DNA of 64,000 nt from Chersky-267 sp963744115 (GCA_963744115.1 CAVUSI010000003.1:1116001-1180000); one strand, 5' to 3'. Positions 17,410 to 26,570 are shown, counted from the stretch's first letter. Notes: generated by a model from the sequence alone, not told the origin. Translations and numbers: made by a program.

Positions 17410-19029
17410 CTACGTACCGCCCGGTCCGCCCGTAGGTCCCTCCATCGAACCGGCTTCCGCGACGGCCCAGGCGGCGATCTGGGCGCGCGAATGGAAGCCG
17501 AGCTTGGAGAGCAGGTTCTGGACGTGGGTCTCGACGGTTCGCTCTGAGAGACCGAGCGACTCGGCGATCGCGCGATTCGAGGAACCCGTTGCGACGAGGC
17601 GAGCGATCTCGCGCTGACGATCCGTGAGTCGTGGCTGGTCGGCGAGGTAGTCGGCGAGCGTCCGCGCGCGACCGAGCAGTGCTCGCATGCCGAGCGTCCG
17701 GGCAGTCACGGCGGCCATGTCTGCCGCCTGGCGGGCTTGCTCGCGGTCAGTACGCGAGCCTTGGAGGACCAGCGCCTCCGCCAGCGCGAGCCGGCTCCGA
17801 GCCAGCCACGGGCCGAAATCACCACGAGCGCAAAGGTCGATGGCGGCCGATGCGTGTGCGAGGGCTTGGTCATGACGCCCGAGCAAGCCCTCGATGCGAG
17901 CCAGGAAGTACGCAACCGGTCCGACCGCGCCGATCGCGCTCGCGATCATGGCACCGTCGAACGAGGCGAGGCGGCGATGCAGATCCGAAGCAACCCGGAG
18001 ATCACCGAACGCGACGGCCAGCTCGGCGCTTGCTGTCAGCGTGGGCAATCCACGACGGTCCAGAGGGATGTCCTCCAAGCGAGGTCGGATGGCTTCGAAC
18101 GAAGCTCGTGCGCGCGTCAGGTCGCCCATCTCGAGGTCGTATCGTCCGACCATCGCAGCCGCGATCGCGTGGCCTCCGACCGTGAAGCCGCGAGCGAGGT
18201 CGACCTCGGGAGGCTCGATGCCGCGGTCGGTGGCGATAAGCATCAGCTGGGCGATGAATAGCGGCTCTGTCTGGGGCCGCTGCTCTGGCGGCAGGATGGA
18301 CCGGGCTTCTCGAGCGAGCCGCTCGGCGTCGGTGAGCCTGCCGACCGCCTGGGCCAAGCCCGCTTGCGCAAGGCGGGCGTTCCAGCGCACGAGTGCCAGA
18401 CCGGTTCGCCCGCCAAGGACATCGAGCGTGTCGATCTCGTACCCGGCGCCTGCCGTATCTCCAAGCCGGAAGAGCGCGTCGATCCGCCAGTTGCGGGCCT
18501 GAAGCTCGACGTCAATGGATCCGAGCTCTTCTGCCGCCTGGAGCATCCGCCCGCCTAGCTCGTAGAGCTCCTCGCCATATCCGAGCCCAGCCATCGTCAG
18601 CTGCCGCGCGTTGAATACAGCAGCCAGAGCATGAGGGTCGCCTGCCGTCGAGGCCAGTGCGAGGGCACGGCCCACCTCGATATCTGCCTCGTCGAGTCGA
18701 CCCCGGTGGTGGAGAGCAACGGCCAGCTGTGCGTGGAGCCGGGCTCTGACCGCCACGTCGCTCTGTTGGCTCAGGCTGAGGGCGTCTCGGCACAGGCGTT
18801 CGACCGCCGGGGCAGTTGCAGGGTCGGGCACTCCAACGACGGTCAACGCGGCTGCCGCCAGAAGGTCCGGTCGGCCCGCCAACTTGGCTTGCTCGCCTGC
18901 CTCAAGCGCTGCGTCGGCACTAGACCGAAACTCGCTAACGCGAAATCGTCTCGACGCCTCGGCCAGCAGTTCCTCGCAACGTCTCAGGGAGCCGGCGCCG
19001 GCATCAGATGGAATAGCTGCATTGTCCAA
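17410..19029 (-). CDS. LuxR-type transcriptional regulator with TPR-like N-terminal region; start uncertain
   Basis: The C terminus is a clear LuxR helix-turn-helix (LTDRQREIARLVATGSSNRA, then IAESLGLSERTVETHVQNLL SKLGF, split here for length). Before it are about 430 residues of repeated helical pairs rich in Ala and Leu (for example LHAQLAVALHHRGRLDEADI), typical of the TPR region of large LuxR/MalT-like ATPases. The AAA-type ATPase domain normally in front is absent. The frame stays open to 19347, but the first ~105 codons look non-coding (Arg/Thr-rich, no fold). TTG at 19029 with GGGAG upstream is a tentative start, giving 539 aa. A 5'-truncated regulator is possible. Confidence 0.65.
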   Translation of the reverse strand: MDNAAIPSDAGAGSLRRCEELLAEASRRFRVSEFRSSADAALEAGEQAKLAGRPDLLAAAALTVVGVPDPATAPAVERLCRDALSLSQQSDVAVRARLHAQLAVALHHRGRLDEADIEVGRALALASTAGDPHALAAVFNARQLTMAGLGYGEELYELGGRMLQAAEELGSIDVELQARNWRIDALFRLGDTAGAGYEIDTLDVLGGRTGLALVRWNARLAQAGLAQAVGRLTDAERLAREARSILPPEQRPQTEPLFIAQLMLIATDRGIEPPEVDLARGFTVGGHAIAAAMVGRYDLEMGDLTRARASFEAIRPRLEDIPLDRRGLPTLTASAELAVAFGDLRVASDLHRRLASFDGAMIASAIGAVGPVAYFLARIEGLLGRHDQALAHASAAIDLCARGDFGPWLARSRLALAEALVLQGSRTDREQARQAADMAAVTARTLGMRALLGRARTLADYLADQPRLTDRQREIARLVATGSSNRAIAESLGLSERTVETHVQNLLSKLGFHSRAQIAAWAVAEAGSMEGPTGGPGGT

Positions 19030-19141
19030 CGCGAGGTTGATCTCCCGGCCGCGCGTGGGTCTACGGCGGCCCTTGCACGTGCAATCGAGGTCTACTCTAC
19101 GTGATGTCCACGTGATGTCCCTCTGCCACAGCCGGTGAACG

Positions 19142-19246
19142 ATGGTCGTCCCATTCCGCCTCGTCGACGCGTTCACCGGCACCGCGGCCGTCGTTGGCAT
19201 CATCGCGACCATCACCCTGGTGGGAGCGCGCCGACCAAACGGCTGA
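19142..19246 (+). pseudogene. Possible PhzF-family N-terminal fragment
   Basis: A 34-codon frame MVVPFRLVDAFTGTAAVVGI (continuing IATITLVGARRPNG) resembles the first residues of PhzF-like isomerases, where a strand VDAFT is followed by GNPAAVV. Here the GNP step is shortened and a stop follows at once. No further PhzF sequence is visible downstream in any frame. It is probably a degraded fragment within the island; a chance small ORF cannot be excluded. Confidence 0.25.
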
Positions 19247-19356
19247 CGCCGGTTCGTCCGAGTGCGTACCCGCAGCCATCCAGTTCCGTCACGCTGAGGT
19301 GTGCGACCCGGGAGCGGTCTTGTCACTCGGCCCGAAACCGTTGTCACAGAGATGGA

Positions 19357-19450
19357 ATCAGGCGCACTTGTCGGAAAGAGTCAGGCGCCAAAGTTCGGAA
19401 GCGTCAGGCGCACAAGCGACCGTTTCACGCTCAAATGGAATGCGCCTGAT
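19357..19450. repeat. Cluster of TCAGGCGC repeats, possible insertion-sequence end remnant
   Basis: The motif TCAGGCGC followed by A or C occurs directly at 19358, 19381 and 19404, and once inverted at 19441-19450. Each direct copy is followed within 5-8 bases by TCGG or AAGCG, and the inverted copy by TTTTCGGGGAC. Multiple short terminal repeats of this kind are typical of the ends of IS21-type elements, but no transposase is present. The stretch from 19247 to 19553 holds no gene I can support. Confidence 0.35.
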
Positions 19451-19553
19451 TTTCGGGGACCGCGAATCTTGTCCAGGGAGCCCCGATGACCAACGGGCGC
19501 CGACACTACATGTTGCGGTCGGCCCTCAGCAATGCCCCAACATCATGTGGCAT

Positions 19554-19628
19554 TGGCTGGCGAGGAAGGATTCGAACCTTCGATCTCCTGATCCAGAGTC
19601 AGGCGCCTTACCGCTTGGCCACTCGCCA
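19554..19628 (-). tRNA. tRNA-Gln (anticodon CUG)
   Basis: The minus strand folds as a complete tRNA: acceptor TGGCGAG pairs with CTCGCCA, D-arm GCCAAGCGGTAAGGC, anticodon stem CCTGA/TCAGG with loop CTCTGGA (anticodon CTG), T-arm GAAGGTTCGAATCCTTC, discriminator G and an encoded CCA. The total is 75 nt. The CUG anticodon reads CAG glutamine codons. Its 3' 48 bases are repeated at 15428-15475, marking it as the integration site of the adjacent island. Confidence 0.97.
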
Positions 19629-19761
19629 GTGGAACCGGTCGGGATGATACCGCAACGACGGGCGGCAGCCGATGACGGGCGCGAGGTCACCCGACCTGAT
19701 GAGGGAGTCCGGTGCGGTGCGGGTACCATCGGGTGACGGTCGCCCCGACGACCGAGCCCGC

Positions 19762-20626
19762 ATGATGACTACCGTGGAACCCGTCCAGATCGATCGATCG
19801 CCCGGTCACGACGTGCGCCGTCGTGTCGCGGCGCTCATCTCGGCGGTCGCCCTCGTGGCGGTCAGCCTGAGTGTCGCGGCGGGCCCGGTCGACGCCGCCG
19901 GCCTCCCAGCGTGTCGGATCGCTGACAAGCTGACGAAGCTCCACACCCGCTCCGACTGGGACCGGACGCTCCTCGACACGACCTATCGTCTCCCGAAGAC
20001 CTACCGTCCCATCGGGATGATCAGCGTCCGGAGCGCGGGCCTGCCCGGCGGCGGGTCGATCCGCCGGGTCGCGCTCAAGGACCTTCGGGCCCTCGTCCGG
20101 GCGAGCCGCAAGGCGGGCGTCCGGCTCGCAGCGGAGTCGACCTATCGCAGCTATGCGACGCAGGTCTGGACCTTCGCCAAATGGGTCCGCCTCGGCGGCC
20201 CCGCGGCCGCCCTCGAGAGCAGCGCCCGCCCGGGTCACTCCGAGCATCAGCTCGGGACGGCCATCGACTTCAAGACGATGGGCGGTCCCGCCCCGTGGGA
20301 CGTCGGACTGGGGCCGGACCCGCGAGGGAGCCTGGCTCAAGAAGAACGCCTGGCGTTACGGGTTCGTCATGAGCTACCCGGCGGGCAAGAAGTCGGTGAC
20401 TTGCTACCGCTACGAGCCGTGGCATTTCCGCTACGTCGGCAAGGACATCGCCACCCGTGTCCACGCCAGCGGCAAGACCCTCCGCCAGGTCCTGTGGCAG
20501 CTCCAGACCGCCCCGCTCGAGCCACCGCCGACCCCGACCCCGACGGGGACTCCCGAGCCGACGGCCACCCCGGGGCCGACCGCGACCCCGGAGCCCACCC
20601 CGACCGAGGCACCATCGGGACCCTGA
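19762..20626 (+). pseudogene. VanY-type D-Ala-D-Ala carboxypeptidase (M15B), frameshifted
   Basis: ATG 19762 begins a signal-peptide-like N terminus (VAALISAVALVAVSLSVAAG followed by PVDAAG). The first frame carries SSARPGHSEHQLGTAIDF, the zinc-binding His/Asp segment of VanY-like peptidases. The catalytic C-terminal part, REGAWLKKNAWRYGFVMSYP and then YEPWHFRYVG, lies in the next frame. Removing one G at 20305/20306 joins the two as WDVDWGRTREG, exactly the family pattern, so the break is a single-base insertion. A Thr/Pro/Glu-rich tail (TPTPTGTPEPTATPGP) ends it. It is either a true pseudogene or an assembly error. Role would be cell-wall peptide trimming. Confidence 0.8.
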
Positions 20627-20772
20627 TCCGCGAGGGCGGTGCAGGGCGTCAACGAACCGGACCATCGCGGGTCGCTCGATACCCCGAACGGACCGTTCCG
20701 GAGCAGCGGTCCGGCGCCCGACACTGACTCCCAGTCCCGACCGGGACGGGTCACGTGCAGGGAAGGGGATCG

Positions 20773-22707
20773 ATGCGCCGCTGGATCGCGTTCGTCGCCG
20801 GCGTCGTCTGCTCGCTGGCCCTGGCGACACCGGCCGCCGGCCACGACCCGACGAACATGGGGACCCTCGTCGCGCCGGTCACCGCCCAGATCGGTCCGGC
20901 GGTCACCTATGAGGGCACGCTCCAGCTGTACCACGTCGACGACTTCGTCGATGGCGTCGGTCACGATGCCTACGCCGTCGTGACGCCGGAGCGGACCGTC
21001 CCGCTCGACATCAAGGGTCCCGTGCCCGAGTCCTGGAACGGGGCCCGGGTCCGCGTCGACGGGAACTGGGAGGGCTCGGTGGTCCGGGTCCCGCTGTCGA
21101 CCGACCGGAACAGCCTCGTCCGACTGAGCGTGGCGCCCCGTCTGGCGGTCCGCGCCACCATGGATGCCGACGGACAGGGCGTCTCGATCGCCGCCGGAGC
21201 GCCCCTGGCCTCGGCCTCGAAGAATGTCGCGGTCATCCTGTTCGACTTCAGCGACGACACGAGCCAGCCGTACACCCCGGCGACCGCCGCCGCCGTCGCC
21301 TTCAGCAACGGCAACGCCGCCGCGAACTTCTTCGAGGAGGAGTCGCGTGGCGCGGTGACCGTGACCGGCCAGGTCTTCGGCTGGTACACGATCGCGGCCA
21401 GCCACGCCACCTGCGACCCGTTCACCTGGGCGCCGCTCGCGGAGAGCGCCGCGACGGCCGCCGGGGCGGACCTCAGCCAGTTCACCAACATCGTCTACGC
21501 GTTCCCGCACGCTTCGAGCTGCGGCTGGGCGGGCCTCGGGGCGATGCCCGGCAGCCAGAGCTGGAACAACGGCGCGTTCGTGCTCCGAGTGGTGGCCCAC
21601 GAGCTCGGTCACAACTTCGGCGTCCATCACGCCAGCAGCCTCGACTGCACCTCCGGTGGCCTGCGCGTGTCGATCTCGACGACCTGCACCTCGTCCGAGT
21701 ACGGAGACCCGTTCTCGGTGATGGGCAGCGGGACGTCGGAGCACGACCACGCGACCCACCTCGGGCAGTTCGGCTGGCTCCCGACGAGCGAGATCCAGAC
21801 GGTCGGCCCGGGCGGCCCGTACACCGTCGGTTCGGTCCTCGACGGACCGGCCGGCAGCAAGCGCCTCCTCCGGATCGACCGCCACAACGGGACCTGGTTC
21901 TACCTGGACCTGCGCTCCGTCCACGGGCCCTACTTCGACGACTTCGCGTCGAGCGCACCGGCCGTCAACGGCGTCACGATCCGGATCTCACCGGATGCGC
22001 CCAGCCCGTCTTGGGGCGTCAGCCAGACGCAGCTCGTGGATACGACCCCGGCCACGACGACGTACGCGGACGCCCCGCTCGCGCCGGGCCAGACGCTGGT
22101 CGATCCCGTGTCCGGGCTCCGGATCACGACGTTGACCGCCGGGACCGGCACGGCCACGGTCCAGGTCGTCGACCCGATCGCCCCCGGTGCGCCATCGGGC
22201 CTCAAGGCGACGCCGGCGAGCGCGACGAGCATCGTCCTGACATGGACGGCCGCCACCGACAACGTCGGGGTCAACCACTATCGCGTGCTTCGAGGCGGGG
22301 TCGACGTCGGCAGCCCGACCGGCTTGACCTTCAGCGATGCCGGCCTGACCCAGAAGACGGCCTACGCGTACCAGGTCATCGCCGTCGATGCGTCGGGGAA
22401 CCAGGGTCCGCCTGCTGCTGCCGGCGCCACCACGCCGCCCGCGGGGACCGACCTCGCGCCGCCCAGCGCGCCCCGGTCGCTCAAGGCGAAGGTCGGCTCC
22501 TCGACGACCAAGCTGTACTGGACCGCGGCCCATGACGACTTCGGCGTGGCGGGATACAAGGTCTACCGGGTCGGCGTGACCAAGCCGGTCAAGACGGTCG
22601 CGGGCACCTCGGTCACCGTCAAGAAGCGGTCGGGAGCCAGCTACTACGTGCGCGCGTTCGACGCCGCCGGCAACCTTGGCGGGAAGAGCCCGAACCGGAA
22701 GACGTAG
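20773..22707 (+). CDS. Secreted M11 (gametolysin)-like metalloprotease with two fibronectin type III domains
   Basis: 644 aa. ATG 20773 is chosen because GGAAGGGG lies 5 bases upstream; a GTG at 20755 is less likely. Signal peptide: RRWIAFVAGVVCSLALATPA followed by AGHD. The zinc-binding motif is VVAHELGHNFGVHHASSLDC (HExxHxxGxxH) at about residue 280, with a Met-turn candidate in DPFSVMGSG. Two C-terminal fibronectin-type modules begin near APGAPSGLKATPASATSIVL and PPSAPRSLKAKVGSSTTKLY. Likely an extracellular protease whose FnIII domains bind substrate or surface. Stands alone. Confidence 0.85.
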   Translation: MRRWIAFVAGVVCSLALATPAAGHDPTNMGTLVAPVTAQIGPAVTYEGTLQLYHVDDFVDGVGHDAYAVVTPERTVPLDIKGPVPESWNGARVRVDGNWEGSVVRVPLSTDRNSLVRLSVAPRLAVRATMDADGQGVSIAAGAPLASASKNVAVILFDFSDDTSQPYTPATAAAVAFSNGNAAANFFEEESRGAVTVTGQVFGWYTIAASHATCDPFTWAPLAESAATAAGADLSQFTNIVYAFPHASSCGWAGLGAMPGSQSWNNGAFVLRVVAHELGHNFGVHHASSLDCTSGGLRVSISTTCTSSEYGDPFSVMGSGTSEHDHATHLGQFGWLPTSEIQTVGPGGPYTVGSVLDGPAGSKRLLRIDRHNGTWFYLDLRSVHGPYFDDFASSAPAVNGVTIRISPDAPSPSWGVSQTQLVDTTPATTTYADAPLAPGQTLVDPVSGLRITTLTAGTGTATVQVVDPIAPGAPSGLKATPASATSIVLTWTAATDNVGVNHYRVLRGGVDVGSPTGLTFSDAGLTQKTAYAYQVIAVDASGNQGPPAAAGATTPPAGTDLAPPSAPRSLKAKVGSSTTKLYWTAAHDDFGVAGYKVYRVGVTKPVKTVAGTSVTVKKRSGASYYVRAFDAAGNLGGKSPNRKT

Positions 22708-22759
22708 CGCCCACACCGGAACGCGACCTTCGTTCCGGGGCAGCGGCTAGACTCCACGG

Positions 22760-25003
22760 ATGCCGCGGAGAACGCGCGAGATCCGCCTCGTCGCTCCACC
22801 GGACCGCGTGGTAGTCCACGCCACCGACCTCGGCGGGGTCGGCGTCCTCAAGCACGGCGACGTCTTCCTGCTGACCGACTCGTTCGGTGACATCCACCCC
22901 AATTCGCGCGGGCTCGGCCTGTACGCCGGGGACACCCGGGTGTTGTCCTGCTCGGTCGTGAGCGTTGACGGATCGCGGCCGGCGCTCCTCCGCGGCGACA
23001 ACGACGAGAACTTCCGCGGGACGATCCAACTGACCAACGCCGAGACCCGCCGCGACCCGGCCGACAAGGTCAGCAGCGATCACTCGCTGGCGAGGCAGTC
23101 GCTCGGGATCACCCGCCATCGGGTGCTCGGGGGCGCGCTGCATGAGCGGATGGTCGTCGCGAACTTCACCGACCACGTCGAGGCGCTGACGATCGAGCTG
23201 ACCCTCGGCGTGGACGCGGCCGACATCTTCGAGGTCCGCGGCCACGCGCGCTATGCGGGCGACGCCGATCTGCCGGTAGCCGTGACCGACGATCGCATCG
23301 CGTTCGGTCACGTGGGTCATGACGGCCTGCTCCGCCGGACCCAGGTCGCCTTCCCGACGGCCGAGGTCGTGCCGGCGACGGAGCTGCCGTGGGCCCGCGG
23401 GGTCGACGGCGCGGCCGTGGTGCTCCGCTGGCACCGCAAGGTCCCGCCCGGCGCCCAGACCGAGATCGCCTGGACGGTCTGGGCCGACGAGACGCCCGTC
23501 GACGATCCACCGGCGGCCCCGAGTATCTCGCCCGGTCCACCGCCCACGGTCGACGAGGCGGCCGGTGCTCGTGCCTACCGGACCTGGACCGCGGAGATGG
23601 CGACCATCGCGACCGACAACGAGCTATTCGACCAGCTGGTCGGACGGAGCGTCGCCGACCTCCGGCTCCTGCTCAACGACGGTCCCGATCCGGGCGAGCG
23701 CTACCTGTCCGCCGGGGTGCCGTGGTTCGCGACCCTGTTCGGGCGCGACTCGATCATCTCGGCCTACGAGGCGATCGCCTTCCGGCCCCAGCTCGCCGTC
23801 GACACGCTCGAGGTCCTCGCGGCACGCCAGGCGACCGCGGACGACCCGGCCGCGGATGCCGAGCCCGGCAAGATCCTCCACGAGCACCGGACGGGGGAGA
23901 TGGCCCGGTCGGGTGAGCTTCCGTACGCGGCGTACTACGGGAGCGTCGACGCGACGCCGCTGTGGCTGATCCTCCTCGGCGAGACGTTCGACTGGACCGG
24001 CGACGCCGCCTTGGTCGATCGCCTGTGGCCGACTGCCATGGCCGCCCTCGGTTGGATCGACCGGGCGACCGGCCCCGACGGGTTCCTGACGTACGAGCGC
24101 CGGGCGAGGATGGGGCTGTTCAACCAGGGCTGGAAGGATTCGGTCGACGCCATCCGCGATCGCGCCGGTCGGCGGAGCGACCCGCCCATCGCGCTGGCCG
24201 AGGTCCAGGGCTATGTCCACGATGCGAAGCGCCGGATGGCGCGGCTGGCGGAGCGCAGAGGCGACCGGGATCTGGCGGCCCGCCTGACCCGCGAGGCGGA
24301 CGAGCTCAAGGCGCGGTTCGAGGCCGCCTTCTGGTCGGACGAGCTCGGCGGGTATGCCATGGCGATCGGTGCCGGCGGCCTGGTCGCCGACGCGACGGCC
24401 TCCAACGTCGGCCAGGCGATGTGGGGCGGCATCGTCTCGCCCGATCGCGCCAGGGCCGTGGTCGATCGCCTGACCGGGCAGGAGATGGATTCGGGCTGGG
24501 GCGTCCGGACCTACGCCTCGGGGCAGCCCGGATACAGCCCGCTCGGCTACCACACCGGTTCGATCTGGCCGCACGACAACGCCTTGATCGCCGCGGGATT
24601 CAAGCGCTACGGCTTCGACGTCGAGGCCGGCGCCCTGGCCGGGCGGATCTTCGAGGCCGCCCAGCAGTTCCCCGACTTCCGGCTGCCCGAGCTGTTCTGC
24701 GGCTTCGACCGCGGCGAGGTCCCGGTGCCCGTGCCGTATCCGGTGGCCTGCTCGCCGCAGGCCTGGTCGGCAGCGGCGCCGCTCCTTCTCGTGCGGACGA
24801 TGCTGGGGATGCGGGCGGACGCGTCGGGCGCGCGGCTCGAGCTGGTCCGCCCCCACCTGCCGGACTGGCTGACCAAGCTGACGGTCACCGACCTGCGCCT
24901 CGGCGACGCGTCGGTGGACCTCCTGTTCCACCGTTGGCGCGGGGCGACCAGCGCCGAGGTGCTGCGCAAGCAGGGTCGGCTCGAGGTGACGATCAGGGTC
25001 TAG
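22760..25003 (+). CDS. Glycogen debranching enzyme-family protein (amylo-alpha-1,6-glucosidase-like)
   Basis: 747 aa, ATG start. The N-terminal ~200 residues form the GDE N-terminal beta domain (DVFLLTDSFGDIHPNSRGLG and LGLYAGDTRVLS). The C-terminal (alpha/alpha)6 barrel shows AGVPWFATLFGRDSIISAYE, MGLFNQGWKDSVDAI, SVDATPLWLILLGE and GYHTGSIWPHDNALI, all conserved in bacterial debranching enzymes and related GH family members. It probably hydrolyses alpha-1,6 or other branch linkages of intracellular glucan. A maltokinase-like gene at 31147 may belong to the same metabolism, though it is 6 kb away. Confidence 0.88.
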   Translation: MPRRTREIRLVAPPDRVVVHATDLGGVGVLKHGDVFLLTDSFGDIHPNSRGLGLYAGDTRVLSCSVVSVDGSRPALLRGDNDENFRGTIQLTNAETRRDPADKVSSDHSLARQSLGITRHRVLGGALHERMVVANFTDHVEALTIELTLGVDAADIFEVRGHARYAGDADLPVAVTDDRIAFGHVGHDGLLRRTQVAFPTAEVVPATELPWARGVDGAAVVLRWHRKVPPGAQTEIAWTVWADETPVDDPPAAPSISPGPPPTVDEAAGARAYRTWTAEMATIATDNELFDQLVGRSVADLRLLLNDGPDPGERYLSAGVPWFATLFGRDSIISAYEAIAFRPQLAVDTLEVLAARQATADDPAADAEPGKILHEHRTGEMARSGELPYAAYYGSVDATPLWLILLGETFDWTGDAALVDRLWPTAMAALGWIDRATGPDGFLTYERRARMGLFNQGWKDSVDAIRDRAGRRSDPPIALAEVQGYVHDAKRRMARLAERRGDRDLAARLTREADELKARFEAAFWSDELGGYAMAIGAGGLVADATASNVGQAMWGGIVSPDRARAVVDRLTGQEMDSGWGVRTYASGQPGYSPLGYHTGSIWPHDNALIAAGFKRYGFDVEAGALAGRIFEAAQQFPDFRLPELFCGFDRGEVPVPVPYPVACSPQAWSAAAPLLLVRTMLGMRADASGARLELVRPHLPDWLTKLTVTDLRLGDASVDLLFHRWRGATSAEVLRKQGRLEVTIRV

Positions 25004-25027
25004 GTGTGGCGGGGTATCGTCTCCGGC

Positions 25028-26029
25028 ATGACCCATCTGTCCGCCACGTTCCGGGCCTACGTCGCAGAGAAGATCGACGATCGAGTCGAGCGCGGCGTCC
25101 GGACCTTCGCGGCCGACGACCTGCCACCCGGCGAGCTGACCGTGGCGGTCGCCTGGTCGAGCGTCAACTACAAGGACGGCCTCGCGACGCTGGTCGACGG
25201 CAAGGTCGCCCGGATCAGCCCGCTCATCCCGGGGGTCGACCTGGCGGGCACGGTGGTGGCCAGCGACGACGACGCCTTCCCGGTCGGGTCCGAGATCATC
25301 GCCCACGGCTACGACATCGGGGTCGCCCGGCACGGGGGGTTCGCCGAGTACGCCCGCGTCCCCTCGGCCTGGGCGGTACCGCGACCGGTCGGACTGGACC
25401 TGCGCGAGTCGATGATCGTCGGAACCGCCGGGTTCACCGCGGCCTTGTCGGTCGTCCAGCTGGAAGCGCGCGGGCTCGAACCGACCGCCGGCCCGATCCT
25501 CGTGACAGGCGCGACCGGCGGCGTCGGCCGGACGGCCGTGGCGATCCTCGCGGAGCGTGGCTACGAGGTCTGGGCAGCGACCGGCAAGGACGAAGCGCAC
25601 GCTGAGCTCCTGGCGCTCGGGGCCACCGGGATCCTGCCCCGGGACGAGGTCACGGCCGAGAGCCCGCGTCCGCTCGAGCGCGAGCGGTGGGCCGCTGCGG
25701 TCGACTGCGTCGGCGCCGCGACGCTTCCGTACATCCTGCGCACGCTGCGCTGGGGTGGGGCGGTGGCGGCCAGCGGGAACACCAGCGGGGCGGCCTTCAG
25801 CACGACGGTCTTCCCGTTCATCCTGCGCGGCGCGGCCATCCTCGGGATCGACTCGGCCCAGCTCCCGATCGACGAGCGTCGTGCACTGTGGGAACGGATC
25901 GCGTCGGACCTGCGACCGCGCGAGCTCGGTGCGGCCGTGACCGAAGTCGATCTCGACGGCCTCGGCGGTGCGCTCGACGGGATCCTCGCGGGGCGGGCCC
26001 GCGGGCGCTGGATCGTCCGGCTGCACTGA
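25028..26029 (+). CDS. acuI: YhdH/AcuI-type acrylyl-CoA reductase / quinone oxidoreductase
   Basis: 333 aa, ATG at 25028. The medium-chain dehydrogenase fold is clear: VAWSSVNYKDGLATLVDGKV, IPGVDLAGTVV, and the NADPH-binding LVTGATGGVGRTAVAILAER. The last segment, SGNTSGAAFSTTVFPFILRG followed by AAILGIDS, is characteristic of the YhdH/AcuI subgroup, which reduces acrylyl-CoA with NADPH and lacks zinc. It starts 25 bases after the debranching gene and may share its transcript without shared function. Confidence 0.85.
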   Translation: MTHLSATFRAYVAEKIDDRVERGVRTFAADDLPPGELTVAVAWSSVNYKDGLATLVDGKVARISPLIPGVDLAGTVVASDDDAFPVGSEIIAHGYDIGVARHGGFAEYARVPSAWAVPRPVGLDLRESMIVGTAGFTAALSVVQLEARGLEPTAGPILVTGATGGVGRTAVAILAERGYEVWAATGKDEAHAELLALGATGILPRDEVTAESPRPLERERWAAAVDCVGAATLPYILRTLRWGGAVAASGNTSGAAFSTTVFPFILRGAAILGIDSAQLPIDERRALWERIASDLRPRELGAAVTEVDLDGLGGALDGILAGRARGRWIVRLH

Positions 26030-26126
26030 CGCCAACCGCTCCGGGGCGAACCGTGGCAGGCTTACCGGTGACGGCGACGCCGTCCGACCGGGAGGTCCGG
26101 CCGACTCCAGCCCAAGGTGGTGCGAT

Positions 26127-26570
26127 ATGCAGATGACCAGACCAGACAGCCAGACCCTCCGCCACGGCCTCCAGGCGATCGGCGATTTGCTGTCCGATGG
26201 GATCGGCCGATCCGCGTCCGATCTCGTCGAGGTGGTCGCCGGCCTCGCCGAGACCGCGCCGATCCGTCGGGCCCGGCCGACGCGTCCGTCGATGCCCCGT
26301 CCCTCGATGCTCGTCCGCGCGCTGATCGTCGGCCTGCTCACGGCGATGGTCGTCGGGATCGTCGCGGCCGTCTGGACCCGCAACGAGCGGATCGCGACCC
26401 TGCGGCGTCAGGAAGACGAGCGCGAGCTCGAGCTCGATGCCGCGGCGCTCGACCGCGCGTCCGACGAGGGCATGACGGCGACCGCCGAGGACGCCGCCGA
26501 GGCCGACATCGTCGGGATCCCGATCGTCGACGAGTCGACCGTGTCGGAGACCGTCACGACCGTCGCCTGA
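26127..26570 (+). CDS. Hypothetical single-pass membrane protein with acidic C terminus
   Basis: 147 aa. ATG at 26127 follows AAGGTGG. Residues 1-60 are mixed with Arg/Pro-rich RARPTRPSMPRPS, a transmembrane helix LVRALIVGLLTAMVVGIVAA covers about residues 62-81, and a charged helical segment (RRQEDERELELDAAALDRAS) leads to an acidic, Thr/Val-rich tail. No family is recognised. Its last 163 bases overlap antisense with the 3' end of the glycosyltransferase gene. Confidence 0.6.
   Translation: MQMTRPDSQTLRHGLQAIGDLLSDGIGRSASDLVEVVAGLAETAPIRRARPTRPSMPRPSMLVRALIVGLLTAMVVGIVAAVWTRNERIATLRRQEDERELELDAAALDRASDEGMTATAEDAAEADIVGIPIVDESTVSETVTTVA

Larger units (their letters stand above)
15428..19601. 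mobile_element. Small genomic island at tRNA-Gln, bounded by a 48-bp direct repeat
   Basis: The element runs from the partial tRNA copy to the 3' part of the intact tRNA-Gln gene. It holds two SnoaL-like genes, a 4-TM membrane protein and a LuxR-type regulator on the minus strand, plus decayed sequence near the tRNA. By eye its base composition is lower in GC and its codon use is more mixed than the flanks. No integrase, recombinase or transfer gene is present, so it is either a remnant or was mobilised in trans. The boundaries are seen directly; the integration history is inferred. Confidence 0.7.

Noticed and set aside
23624..26383. 919-codon minus-strand open frame opposite the debranching and oxidoreductase genes
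   Set aside because: It spans two well-supported plus-strand genes, has Arg/Gly/Asp/Pro-rich low-information sequence and no recognisable domain.
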